DNA of 5,216 nt, from positions 1 to 5,216 of the forward strand of contig MGDB01000079.1 in NCBI GenBank assembly GCA_001790645.1, read 5' to 3'. Source of the DNA: Candidatus Schekmanbacteria bacterium GWA2_38_11. GTDB lineage: Bacteria > Schekmanbacteria > GWA2-38-11. Every line of letters starts with the position of its first letter. The stretch's first letter is position 1. The notes beneath the pieces were generated by a model. The model saw only the letters and a program-made list of their open reading frames with translations, made no database searches and was not told where the DNA came from. Made by a program: the position numbers and the translations under genes. Of this stretch, positions 1 through 5,216 are shown one piece after another.

Positions 1-45
1 AAAAAAAGATTACAGAGATTTTAGCTTTATGATTTTTTGTTCTTT

Positions 46-529
<484 letters not shown>

Positions 530-534
530 ACTTA

Positions 535-541
535 CTCCTTT
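535..541 (-). promoter_or_regulatory. Ribosome binding site of left DUF4160 gene
   Basis: Read on the minus strand this is AAAGGAG followed by TAAGT and the ATG at 529. It is a near-consensus Shine-Dalgarno site and fixes the start of the left DUF4160 gene. Confidence 0.75.
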
Positions 542-596
542 AGCTTATCTTCCAAATTCACTCATTTTTATTAATTAGGTTATCTCTTTTAGTTTT

Positions 597-625
597 AATT
601 TAATTCAAATAATCACTAAGGTCAA
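597..625 (-). promoter_or_regulatory. Promoter-like site for left DUF4160-DUF2442 module
   Basis: On the minus strand, TTGACC (620-625; five of six consensus bases) is followed after 17 bp by TAAATT (597-602; four of six). Transcription would begin near 590 and leave a leader of about 60 nt before the ATG at 529. The -10 is only moderate and the region is AT-rich, so this is a candidate. Its position back to back with the opposing promoter at 649-676 supports it. Confidence 0.42.
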
Positions 626-648
626 TGAGTTTTTGAGTGCAATTTTGC

Positions 649-676
649 TTGACATGCTTATGTAATCAAATATAAA
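649..676 (+). promoter_or_regulatory. Sigma70-like promoter for right DUF4160-DUF2442 module
   Basis: A perfect -35 hexamer TTGACA (649-654) is followed after 16 bp by TATAAA (671-676; five of six consensus bases). Transcription should start near 683, about 60 nt before the ATG at 744. The -35 lies 23 bp from that of the opposing promoter, so one regulator bound between them could control both modules. The leader contains a 7-residue open frame (706-729) of unclear meaning. Confidence 0.6.
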
Positions 677-743
677 TAAATTAATAGAATAAAAGATAAA
701 AATTAATGTTAGGCGAAAGCGAAGAATGAGAGAACAAGAGTAA

Positions 744-980
744 ATGCCAACAGTATTTAGGATTGGCTCATATCGTTTTTTCTTTTATGCAGGTGATAGG
801 GGTGAGCCACACCATATCCATGTTGAACGAGATGAAAATATTGCAAAGTTCTGGCTTGATCCCATGAGGCTTCAATATAGCTCTGGATTCAATCGAGTAG
901 AAATTACTAAAATTGAGAAAATAATTAGAGAACACCACTCGAAATTATTGGAGGCATGGAATGACTATTTCAGCGGTTGA
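744..980 (+). CDS. DUF4160 family protein, first gene of right DUF4160-DUF2442 module
   Basis: This 78-residue protein has MPTV at 1-4, GSYRFFFY at 8-15, EPHHIHVE at 21-28 with histidines H23, H24 and H26, and KFWLDP at 35-40. A helical, charged C-terminus follows (ITKIEKIIREHH at 54-65, LLEAW at 68-72). It is soluble and full length for the family. The start is set by the conserved MPTV, because the ribosome-binding site is weak (AAGAG just upstream, no clear GGAGG). The last 20 nt overlap the DUF2442 gene, and GGAGG near its end (950-954) serves that gene. It is the gap-free paralogue of the protein at 293-529. Function is unknown; membership of a small two-component module is inferred from the context. 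Confidence 0.87.
   Translation: MPTVFRIGSYRFFFYAGDRGEPHHIHVERDENIAKFWLDPMRLQYSSGFNRVEITKIEKIIREHHSKLLEAWNDYFSG
950..954 (+). promoter_or_regulatory. Ribosome binding site of right DUF2442 gene, inside the DUF4160 gene
   Basis: GGAGG with a 6-nt spacer to the ATG at 961 lies within the last codons of the upstream gene. It decides the overlapping start and implies coupled translation of the pair. Confidence 0.75.
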
Positions 981-1275
981 AATTGATATACCTAGTGCTG
1001 TAAATGTAACAGTAACTGAAGATACACTTAGCATAGACCTAAGTGATGGGCGTACTGTTTCTGTTCCGTTGGCTTGGTTCCCTAGGCTTGCCCATGCAAC
1101 TGTTGAAGAAAGAAACAACTGGAGACTGATTGGCAAGGGGCATGGAATACATTGGCCTGACCTCGATGAAGACATCAGCGTTGAAGGGCTGATAGCTGGA
1201 AAGCCATCGGGTGAGAGCCAGGCATCTTTTAAGAAATGGTTGAATCAAAGACAATCTCGCTCAACAATTAGTTAA
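961..1275 (+). CDS. DUF2442 family protein, second gene of right DUF4160-DUF2442 module
   Basis: This 104-residue soluble protein has the fuller DUF2442 form: DLSDGR at 26-31, VPLAWFPRLAHAT at 35-47, W54, then WPDLDEDISVEGLIAG at 65-80. A tail with SGES at 83-86 and KKWL at 91-94 follows, which the paralogue at 46-312 lacks. The start is supported by GGAGG 6 nt upstream. It overlaps the DUF4160 gene by 20 nt, exactly as in the mirrored module. No DNA-binding fold can be assigned by eye. DUF2442 proteins are commonly encoded beside DUF4160 genes; a role as the neutralising or regulatory partner is plausible but unproven. An alternative is that the two proteins simply form one complex. Confidence 0.87.
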   Translation: MTISAVEIDIPSAVNVTVTEDTLSIDLSDGRTVSVPLAWFPRLAHATVEERNNWRLIGKGHGIHWPDLDEDISVEGLIAGKPSGESQASFKKWLNQRQSRSTIS

Positions 1276-1393
1276 ACCTGAACAAAAGCAGCGAGAACTG
1301 AAAAAGGGGACAACTGTTGTTTTTATATTTAAAAACATTTGCTGTGATTTTATCTTTAACATCTTAGCCAATCTCATATTCTATCCCTCTCTT

Positions 1394-1420
1394 CTCAGAA
1401 ATTGCATTTCAGAATTTTTT
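1394..1420 (+). terminator. Weak terminator-like hairpin after right DUF2442 gene
   Basis: GAAAT (1398-1402) pairs with ATTTC (1406-1410) across a TGC loop. After one A-A mismatch, TC (1395-1396) pairs with GA (1412-1413). Six T residues follow at 1415-1420. The stem is short and AT-rich, so termination may be inefficient. Its place 120 nt past the DUF2442 stop and before the opposing pyrF end fits a plus-strand terminator. Confidence 0.33.
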
Positions 1421-1435
1421 AAATTCAAAGAACAT
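1409..1435 (-). other. Eight-residue open frame with strong ribosome binding site after pyrF
   Basis: The GGAGG on the minus strand (1440-1444) overlaps the pyrF stop codon and sits 4 nt before an ATG at 1435. The frame encodes MFFEFKKF and then stops. The initiation signal is stronger than that of several real genes here, but nothing gene-sized follows. It may be the remains of a lost downstream operon gene, a tiny peptide, or chance. No function is claimed. Confidence 0.3.
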
Positions 1436-1443
1436 GATTCCTC

Positions 1444-2157
1444 CTAATTCTCAATCTCCTCCAAAATCTTTCTTGCTGCCTCTACAGGATCATGAGAAGA
1501 CCGGATCGGTCTTCCAACTACGATAAAGTCTGCACCTAATTTAATTGCTTCTGAAGCTGTGGCAGACCTTTTCTGGTCATCAGGAGCGTCATGGCTTGAC
1601 CTGATCCCGGGTGTGATGACTTTAAAATCTTTTCCGCATTCACCCTTTATCAATCCAATCTCTTTTGGAGAACAAACCACACCATCTAATCCACAATCCA
1701 TGGCAAGCTTTGCGAGGTAAACCACCTCATCCGGCAGTGACCTATTTATTCCTAATTCTTTTATATCATTTTCTCCTAAACTCGTGAGTATTGTAACAGC
1801 CATGATTAGAGGCTTTTTTATGTTATCTTTTACACATACATTCTTCACTTCATCTGCTACTTTTGCCATCATCTCTCTTCCGCCAAAAGCATGAACATTG
1901 AAAATAGAAACTCCGAGCTTAGCTGCCTGGATCCCTGCTTTTGCTGCTGTAGTAGGGATGTCATGAAATTTAAGATCAAGAAAGACCTTTGACCCGTAAT
2001 TTAATATTTTTTCTACAACCTCTGGACCGCACCTTGTAAAAAGCTCTTTTCCGACCTTAAAAACTCCTGCATAATCTTTTAACCTGCAAACCCAGTCTTC
2101 AGCTTCATTAAGACTTTCTACATCAAGAGCAAATATAAGTCTGTCTTTACTTTCCAT
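1444..2157 (-). CDS. pyrF: Orotidine 5'-phosphate decarboxylase
   Basis: This cytoplasmic enzyme performs the last step of de novo UMP synthesis, decarboxylating OMP to UMP. The 237 residues match the usual length of the bacterial TIM-barrel form. Visible active-site elements in order are ALDV at 10-13 with D12, KVGKELF at 34-40, the catalytic D61-x-K63-x-x-D66 array in FLDLKFHDIP, and NVHAFGG at 87-93. Phosphate-binding segments TPGIR at 182-186 and VVGRP at 213-217 follow. The ATG has GAGG 7 nt upstream and a good promoter at 2195-2222. No other pyrimidine gene is nearby, so it appears to be transcribed alone or with a lost partner. IRSSHD occurs twice (185-190 and 218-223) with different codons. 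The gene looks intact and the assignment is secure. Confidence 0.97.
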   Translation of the reverse strand: MESKDRLIFALDVESLNEAEDWVCRLKDYAGVFKVGKELFTRCGPEVVEKILNYGSKVFLDLKFHDIPTTAAKAGIQAAKLGVSIFNVHAFGGREMMAKVADEVKNVCVKDNIKKPLIMAVTILTSLGENDIKELGINRSLPDEVVYLAKLAMDCGLDGVVCSPKEIGLIKGECGKDFKVITPGIRSSHDAPDDQKRSATASEAIKLGADFIVVGRPIRSSHDPVEAARKILEEIEN

Positions 2158-2164
2158 TCAGAAA

Positions 2165-2168
2165 CCTC
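2165..2168 (-). promoter_or_regulatory. Ribosome binding site of pyrF
   Basis: GAGG on the minus strand lies 7 nt before the ATG at 2157 and supports that start codon. Confidence 0.6.
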
Positions 2169-2194
2169 ATTTCCTGTGACAAATTATTTTAACT

Positions 2195-2222
2195 TTTATA
2201 ATAGCTTATCTCTGAAAGTCAA
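2195..2222 (-). promoter_or_regulatory. Sigma70-like promoter of pyrF
   Basis: On the minus strand, TTGACT (2217-2222; five of six consensus bases) is followed after 16 bp by TATAAA (2195-2200; five of six). The expected start near 2188 gives a leader of about 30 nt containing the ribosome-binding site. No attenuator or binding motif is visible in the leader. Confidence 0.62.
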
Positions 2223-2305
2223 AGAAAAACAGAAGATCTGAAATATACAGGAAGCCTTACCGTAATTAATCACCACAACCATTTCCGTATATCTCTGTTT
2301 TCACC

Positions 2306-2332
2306 TTGACTATGAGCCAATCTTATTATAAA
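2306..2332 (+). promoter_or_regulatory. Weak candidate promoter for the mutase-epimerase operon
   Basis: TTGACT (2306-2311) and TATAAA (2327-2332) are separated by 15 bp, which is shorter than the preferred 16-18 bp. If used, the transcript would have a leader of more than 200 nt that includes the whole palindromic element at 2368-2496. No better promoter is seen closer to the mutase gene. Confidence 0.3.
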
Positions 2333-2367
2333 AAAGCGTAAAGAGTTTATCGGTAAACCCTGTTGTG

Positions 2368-2496
2368 TCATTCAGACTGTGTCACAATGTAGCCGCAACC
2401 TTTAGGTTGCGAATAAAATTCTTTTAACATCAATAAGCTTAGCGCAGGCTACCATTAAAACTCCCTCGCAATGACATTGCGATACAGTCTGAATGA
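2368..2496. repeat. 129-bp nested inverted-repeat (MITE- or REP-like) element
   Basis: The 23-nt ends (2368-2390 and 2474-2496) are inverted repeats with 21 of 23 positions matching. Inside, GTAGCC (2389-2394) is matched by GGCTAC (2447-2452). A perfect hairpin CGCAACC-TTTA-GGTTGCG occupies 2394-2411, and TCGCAAT-GAC-ATTGCGA forms another at 2466-2482. No protein is encoded. It may be a small non-autonomous transposable element, a REP-type repeat, or one repeat inserted in another. No clear target-site duplication is visible. It sits in the space, and possibly the untranslated leader, upstream of the mutase gene. The remainder of this 405-bp gap (2158-2562) holds only the two promoter candidates and no gene. 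Confidence 0.7.
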
Positions 2497-2574
2497 TGTA
2501 TTCCGGCAGACTCCTATGCGGAATCCGAATAATTGAATTCATCTAACCATCTATGAAGTTTAGTGAGTTTTGAA

Positions 2575-4230
2575 ATGACAAAAAAATTAGAAGAGAATCT
2601 TAATCAATGGGAAAACAGCCTTAAGGGAGAAAAGAATATCGATTTATCTAATTCAGTAGAAACTTCCTCTCACATACCGGTCCAGCTTCTTTATACTCCT
2701 TTAGACCTGGATGGTTTCGAATACGAAAGAGACCTTGGTTACCCAGGACAATATCCGTTCACCCGGGGTGTCCAGCCTACAATGTATAGAGGGAGGCTCT
2801 GGACAATGAGACAATACGCAGGTTTTGGGACTGCAGAGGAGTCAAATACAAGGTACAGATATCTTCTTGATCATGGACAGACAGGTCTGAGTATCGCCTT
2901 TGATCTGCCCACTCAGATGGGGTATGACTCTGATAACCCTATGGCAATGGGGGAAGTTGGTAAAGTAGGAGTTGCTATTGATTCCCTCGAAGATATGGAA
3001 ATCCTCTTTGACAAAATACCTCTTGATAAAGTCAGCACCTCAATGACCATTAACTCCACTGCTATAATTCTGCTTACAATGTATATGGCTGTTGCTGAAA
3101 AGCAGGGTGTTGAAATTAAAAAAATATCAGGCACAATTCAAAATGATATATTAAAGGAATACTTTGCCAGAGGGACTTATATATTTCCTCCCAAGCCATC
3201 AATGCGAATCATCACTGACATCTTCGCATTCTGCAAAGATAATCTCCCGAAGTTTAATACCATAAGCGTCAGCGGTTACCATGTAAGGGAGGCAGGATCT
3301 TCAGCCGTGCAGGAGATTGCTTTTACTCTTGCTGACGGGATCGCATACGTTGAAGCGGCTTTAGCCGCAGGGCTTAAGGTTGACGATTTTGCCAAACGCA
3401 TATCCTTTTTCTTCAATGTTCATAACAATTTTTTAGAAGAAATTTCTAAATTCAGGGCTGCAAGAAGGCTCTGGGCAAAGATAATGAGGGAACGATTTAA
3501 AGCCCAGGATCCTTCATCCTCTATGCTGAGATTCCATACACAAACAGCCGGATGCAGCCTGACTGCTCAGCAACCAGACACAAATATTATTAGAGTTACA
3601 TTACAGGCTTTAGCAGCAGTATTAGGTGGGACCCAATCTCTGCATACCTGCTCAAGAGACGAGGCTCTGGCCCTTCCTTCTGAAGAATCAGTTAGAATCG
3701 CGCTTAGAACTCAGCAAATATTAGCCTATGAAAGCGGCATACCAAACACTGTGGATCCCCTTGGAGGATCCTATGCAATAGAAAAGCTTACCTTAGAAAT
3801 TGAAAAAAGAGCTCAGGAATACATAGAAAGAATTGACCAGATGGGCGGGGTGCTGAAAGCTATTGAAGCAGGATTTATACAGAGAGAAATCCAGGAGAGT
3901 TCTTATGCCTATCAGAAAAAAATTGAAGCCAAAGAGCAGATAATCGTTGGAGTTAATCAGTTTCAGGTAAAAGAGAATCCTCCTGAAAACCTTTTAAAAG
4001 TTAACCCCGAACTTGAAAAGAAACAGCGGGGAAAAATAGAAAAACTCAAAAAAGAAAGAGACTCGATCAGCGTAAAATCCAAGCTTCAACAGATAGAGAA
4101 TTGTGCAAAAGGGAATCAGAACCTGGTCCCCGTAATATTTGAAGCAGTAAAGTCTTATGCCACTTTAGGAGAGATATCAGATACCTTAAGATCAGTTTTT
4201 GGTGAATACAGGGAGAATGTGGTTTTTTGA
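2575..4230 (+). CDS. mcmA: Methylmalonyl-CoA mutase, large (catalytic) subunit without B12-binding domain
   Basis: With its cobalamin-binding partner, this cytoplasmic enzyme interconverts succinyl-CoA and (R)-methylmalonyl-CoA in propionate formation or breakdown. The 551 residues cover the substrate-binding TIM barrel. Seen are [16 protein letters not shown] (69-84) with active-site Y81, [21 protein letters not shown] (109-122), ARGTYIFPP (198-206) with R199, SGYHVREAG (233-241) with Y235 and H236, and RFHTQTAG (319-326). Tyr and Arg at 81 and 199 favour methylmalonyl- over isobutyryl-CoA mutase, which has Phe and Gln there. The C-terminus stops after GEYRE, and the DxHxxG cobalamin motif is absent, as in two-subunit bacterial and archaeal enzymes. 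ATG 2575 is chosen because GAG lies 7 nt upstream; an in-frame GTG at 2563 would add four residues. The stop overlaps the epimerase start. Confidence 0.95.
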   Translation: MTKKLEENLNQWENSLKGEKNIDLSNSVETSSHIPVQLLYTPLDLDGFEYERDLGYPGQYPFTRGVQPTMYRGRLWTMRQYAGFGTAEESNTRYRYLLDHGQTGLSIAFDLPTQMGYDSDNPMAMGEVGKVGVAIDSLEDMEILFDKIPLDKVSTSMTINSTAIILLTMYMAVAEKQGVEIKKISGTIQNDILKEYFARGTYIFPPKPSMRIITDIFAFCKDNLPKFNTISVSGYHVREAGSSAVQEIAFTLADGIAYVEAALAAGLKVDDFAKRISFFFNVHNNFLEEISKFRAARRLWAKIMRERFKAQDPSSSMLRFHTQTAGCSLTAQQPDTNIIRVTLQALAAVLGGTQSLHTCSRDEALALPSEESVRIALRTQQILAYESGIPNTVDPLGGSYAIEKLTLEIEKRAQEYIERIDQMGGVLKAIEAGFIQREIQESSYAYQKKIEAKEQIIVGVNQFQVKENPPENLLKVNPELEKKQRGKIEKLKKERDSISVKSKLQQIENCAKGNQNLVPVIFEAVKSYATLGEISDTLRSVFGEYRENVVF

Positions 4231-4634
4231 TGCTGAATAAGATTGATCATATAGGAATTGCAGTCAAAAGTCTCGAGAAGGCAAAGGAGTTTTACGAAAA
4301 ATCTTTGGGGCTTACTCCCTCTCCGGTAGAGCCTGTCCCCTCACAAATGGTAACCACTGTTTTCTTTAAAATAGGTGATTCAAAAATAGAATTTTTGGAA
4401 GGAAGCTCTCCGGAAAGCCCAATAACAAAGTTTATTGAAAAAAAAGGGGAAGGCATCCATCACATATGCTACGAAGTAGATGATCTTGAAGAGACCTTGT
4501 CAGAACTGCAAAAATCCGGTATTCAATTAATAGATAAATCGCCCAGAGTTGGGGCTCACGGGAAAAAGATTGCTTTCATCCATCCTAAAAGTACTAACGG
4601 AATATTAACAGAATTAACTGAAAAGGATAAATAA
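4230..4634 (+). CDS. mce: Methylmalonyl-CoA epimerase
   Basis: This enzyme interconverts the (S) and (R) epimers of methylmalonyl-CoA, linking propionyl-CoA carboxylation to the mutase encoded just upstream. The 134 residues form the two-module glyoxalase/VOC fold of usual length. The expected metal ligands are in place: H7 in DHIGIAV, E54 in KIEFLE, a histidine in GIHHICYEV (77-78) and E128 in LTEL. The family end motif GAHGKKIAFIHPKSTNG (108-124) is well kept. The ATG shares its A with the mutase stop (TGATG), so translation is coupled; a TTG three bases earlier is a less likely start. GGGAG at 4211-4215 is a rather distant ribosome-binding site. The assignment is secure from both sequence and context. 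Confidence 0.95.
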   Translation: MLNKIDHIGIAVKSLEKAKEFYEKSLGLTPSPVEPVPSQMVTTVFFKIGDSKIEFLEGSSPESPITKFIEKKGEGIHHICYEVDDLEETLSELQKSGIQLIDKSPRVGAHGKKIAFIHPKSTNGILTELTEKDK

Positions 4635-4647
4635 TGCGCTATCCTTT
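4622..4647 (+). other. Stem-loop spanning the epimerase stop codon
   Basis: AAAGGATA (4622-4629) pairs perfectly with TATCCTTT (4640-4647) across a 10-nt loop that contains most of the TAA stop (4632-4634). There is no following T-run, so it is not a standard intrinsic terminator. It could protect the 3' end of the mRNA or be incidental. Confidence 0.35.
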
Positions 4648-4665
4648 AAATACCATTGTATATTC

Positions 4666-4740
4666 ATGACAGCCGGGATGGCTGTCCTACCAGATAAATT
4701 CCGATTTTGATATCAGTAGGACAGGCGTCTCGCCTGTCAT
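4666..4740. repeat. REP-like hairpin doublet 1
   Basis: Two 25-nt units (4666-4690 and 4716-4740) are inverted copies matching at 21 of 25 positions, with 25 nt between them. Each is itself a hairpin: GACAGCC-GGGAT-GGCTGTC at 4668-4686 and GACAGGCG-TCT-CGCCTGTC at 4720-4738. The one stem difference between units is a C-G to G-C swap that preserves pairing; the other two differences are in the loop. This layout is that of bacterial interspersed palindromic repeats mobilised by REP-associated transposases; no transposase is in the window. Confidence 0.75.
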
Positions 4741-4784
4741 CTTGTTGGCAAGGAATGGTTTAAATAAATTACATTTTTAAATTC

Positions 4785-4840
4785 CGATAGACGGGGTTTT
4801 CTAACCCCGTTTTAGCGGGACAAGAATGTCCCGCCTATCG
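4785..4840. repeat. REP-like hairpin doublet 2, possible terminator
   Basis: Outer arms CGATAG (4785-4790) and CTATCG (4835-4840) enclose two perfect 8-bp hairpins: ACGGGGTT-TTCT-AACCCCGT at 4791-4810 and GCGGGACA-AGAA-TGTCCCGC at 4815-4834. Read as inverted copies, the two 26-nt halves differ at eight positions that form four paired changes, so both stems stay intact. The first hairpin is GC-rich and ends in four Ts (4810-4813), so it might also end the mutase-epimerase transcript. The sequence differs from doublet 1 but the plan is the same. Confidence 0.72.
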
Positions 4841-4856
4841 AATCTAATACTATTTT

Positions 4857-4860
4857 GGAG
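4857..4860 (+). promoter_or_regulatory. Ribosome binding site of the manC-like gene (long spacer)
   Basis: GGAG lies 12 nt before the ATG at 4873, longer than usual. An in-frame stop (TAA at 4864) lies between, so no closer upstream start is possible in this frame. Confidence 0.4.
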
Positions 4861-4872
4861 AACTAATTAGCA

Positions 4873-5216
4873 ATGTATATAGTCATAATGGCTGGAGGGA
4901 GAGGAACAAGGTTCTGGCCTCTTAGCAAAGGGAGTTTACCTAAACAACTTCTAAAGCTCATAAATAACAGGACCATGTTACAGCTCACTGTTGAAAGAGT
5001 CATTCCTGTAGCAAAACCGGAAAATATTTTTATTGTCACCAATATTGACCATGCAAAAGAGGTTTCAAGGCAACTTCCGTTTATCCCGAAGAAAAATATC
5101 TTACAAGAACCTATTGGTAAAAATACTGCGGCATGCATTGGTTTATCAGCCATATATATAAACAGAATTGATCCCAATGGAAAAATGATCGTCCTTCCTT
5201 CAGACCACTACATAAC
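4873..5216 (+). CDS. manC: Mannose-1-phosphate guanylyltransferase, N-terminal part (cut by window end)
   Basis: This enzyme joins GTP and mannose-1-phosphate into GDP-mannose, the precursor for mannose, fucose and related sugars in surface polysaccharides. The visible 114 residues are the start of the nucleotidyltransferase domain: MAGGRGTRFWPLS at 6-18 (GTP-binding loop with conserved R10 and R13), PKQLL at 23-27 including K24, EPIGKNTA at 79-86 and LPSDHYI at 108-114. These separate it from glucose-1-phosphate uridylyl- or thymidylyltransferases, which lack PKQ and EP.GKNTA in this form. The frame stays open to the right edge, so length and any C-terminal isomerase domain are unknown. The hairpin doublets separate it from the upstream operon, and no convincing promoter is seen. 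Confidence 0.93.
   Translation, partial: MYIVIMAGGRGTRFWPLSKGSLPKQLLKLINNRTMLQLTVERVIPVAKPENIFIVTNIDHAKEVSRQLPFIPKKNILQEPIGKNTAACIGLSAIYINRIDPNGKMIVLPSDHYI

Noticed and set aside
1..45. Terminator downstream of the left DUF2442 gene
   Set aside because: The minus strand ends in a T-run near the window edge but no stem precedes it; sequence beyond the edge is missing.
945..1254. Two minus-strand open frames opposite the right DUF2442 gene
   Set aside because: They are low-complexity translations lying antisense to a clear DUF2442 gene, without supporting start signals.
1308..1335. ACAACTGTTGT followed by T residues as a terminator
   Set aside because: The stem would have only four AT-rich pairs with a 3-nt loop, too weak to call.
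2345..2358. Small hairpin GTTTA-TCGG-TAAAC
   Set aside because: A five-pair AT-rich stem alone is not distinguishable from chance and no role follows from its position.
2362..2502. Target-site duplication around the palindromic element
   Set aside because: The flanks (GTTGTG on the left, TGTATT on the right) do not give a convincing matching pair.
2913..3134. Minus-strand open frame inside the mutase gene
   Set aside because: It lies wholly antisense to highly conserved mutase motifs.
4696..4788. Direct repeat AAATTCCGAT at 4696-4705 and 4779-4788
   Set aside because: Ten bases in AT-rich sequence beside repeats could be chance; it does not flank either doublet as a target duplication would.
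4863..5177. Minus-strand open frame opposite the manC-like gene
   Set aside because: The plus strand encodes unmistakable guanylyltransferase motifs across the same interval.

Overview
This AT-rich window looks like part of a bacterial chromosome, probably from an uncultured anaerobic lineage. The bacterial reading rests on good Shine-Dalgarno sites, sigma70-like promoters and paired REP-type hairpins between genes. The phylum cannot be fixed from this sequence. The three recognisable pathways are pyrimidine synthesis (pyrF), methylmalonyl-CoA metabolism (a stand-alone mutase large subunit plus epimerase) and GDP-mannose synthesis (a manC-like gene cut by the right edge).

Left part (1-1275): two copies of the same two-gene module stand head to head around a 214-bp AT-rich spacer. 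Each has a 78-residue DUF4160 protein followed by a DUF2442 protein, and in both the second gene starts 20 nt before the first ends. The DUF4160 proteins align without gaps with 35 of 78 residues identical by hand count, so this is an old duplication or two independently kept modules. Their function is unknown; a toxin-antitoxin-like pair is a reasonable but untested idea. Back-to-back promoter-like sites lie in the spacer.

Middle (1276-2562): pyrF runs leftward from a good promoter. Directly after its stop is a strong ribosome-binding site followed by only an 8-residue reading frame. The 405-bp gap between pyrF and the mutase gene holds the pyrF promoter, a weak candidate promoter for the mutase, and a 129-bp nested inverted-repeat element at 2368-2496.

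Right part (2563-5216): the mutase large subunit and the epimerase form an operon through a TGATG stop/start overlap. Together they interconvert succinyl-CoA and the two epimers of methylmalonyl-CoA. The cobalamin-binding small subunit is not in the window and must be encoded elsewhere. Between the epimerase and the manC-like gene are two hairpin doublets of different sequence but the same plan (two hairpins facing each other inside a larger palindrome). Differences between the two halves of each doublet are compensatory in the stems, so the fold appears to have been maintained.

Most worth following up: the mirrored DUF4160-DUF2442 modules, and the palindromic doublets with visible stem covariation.
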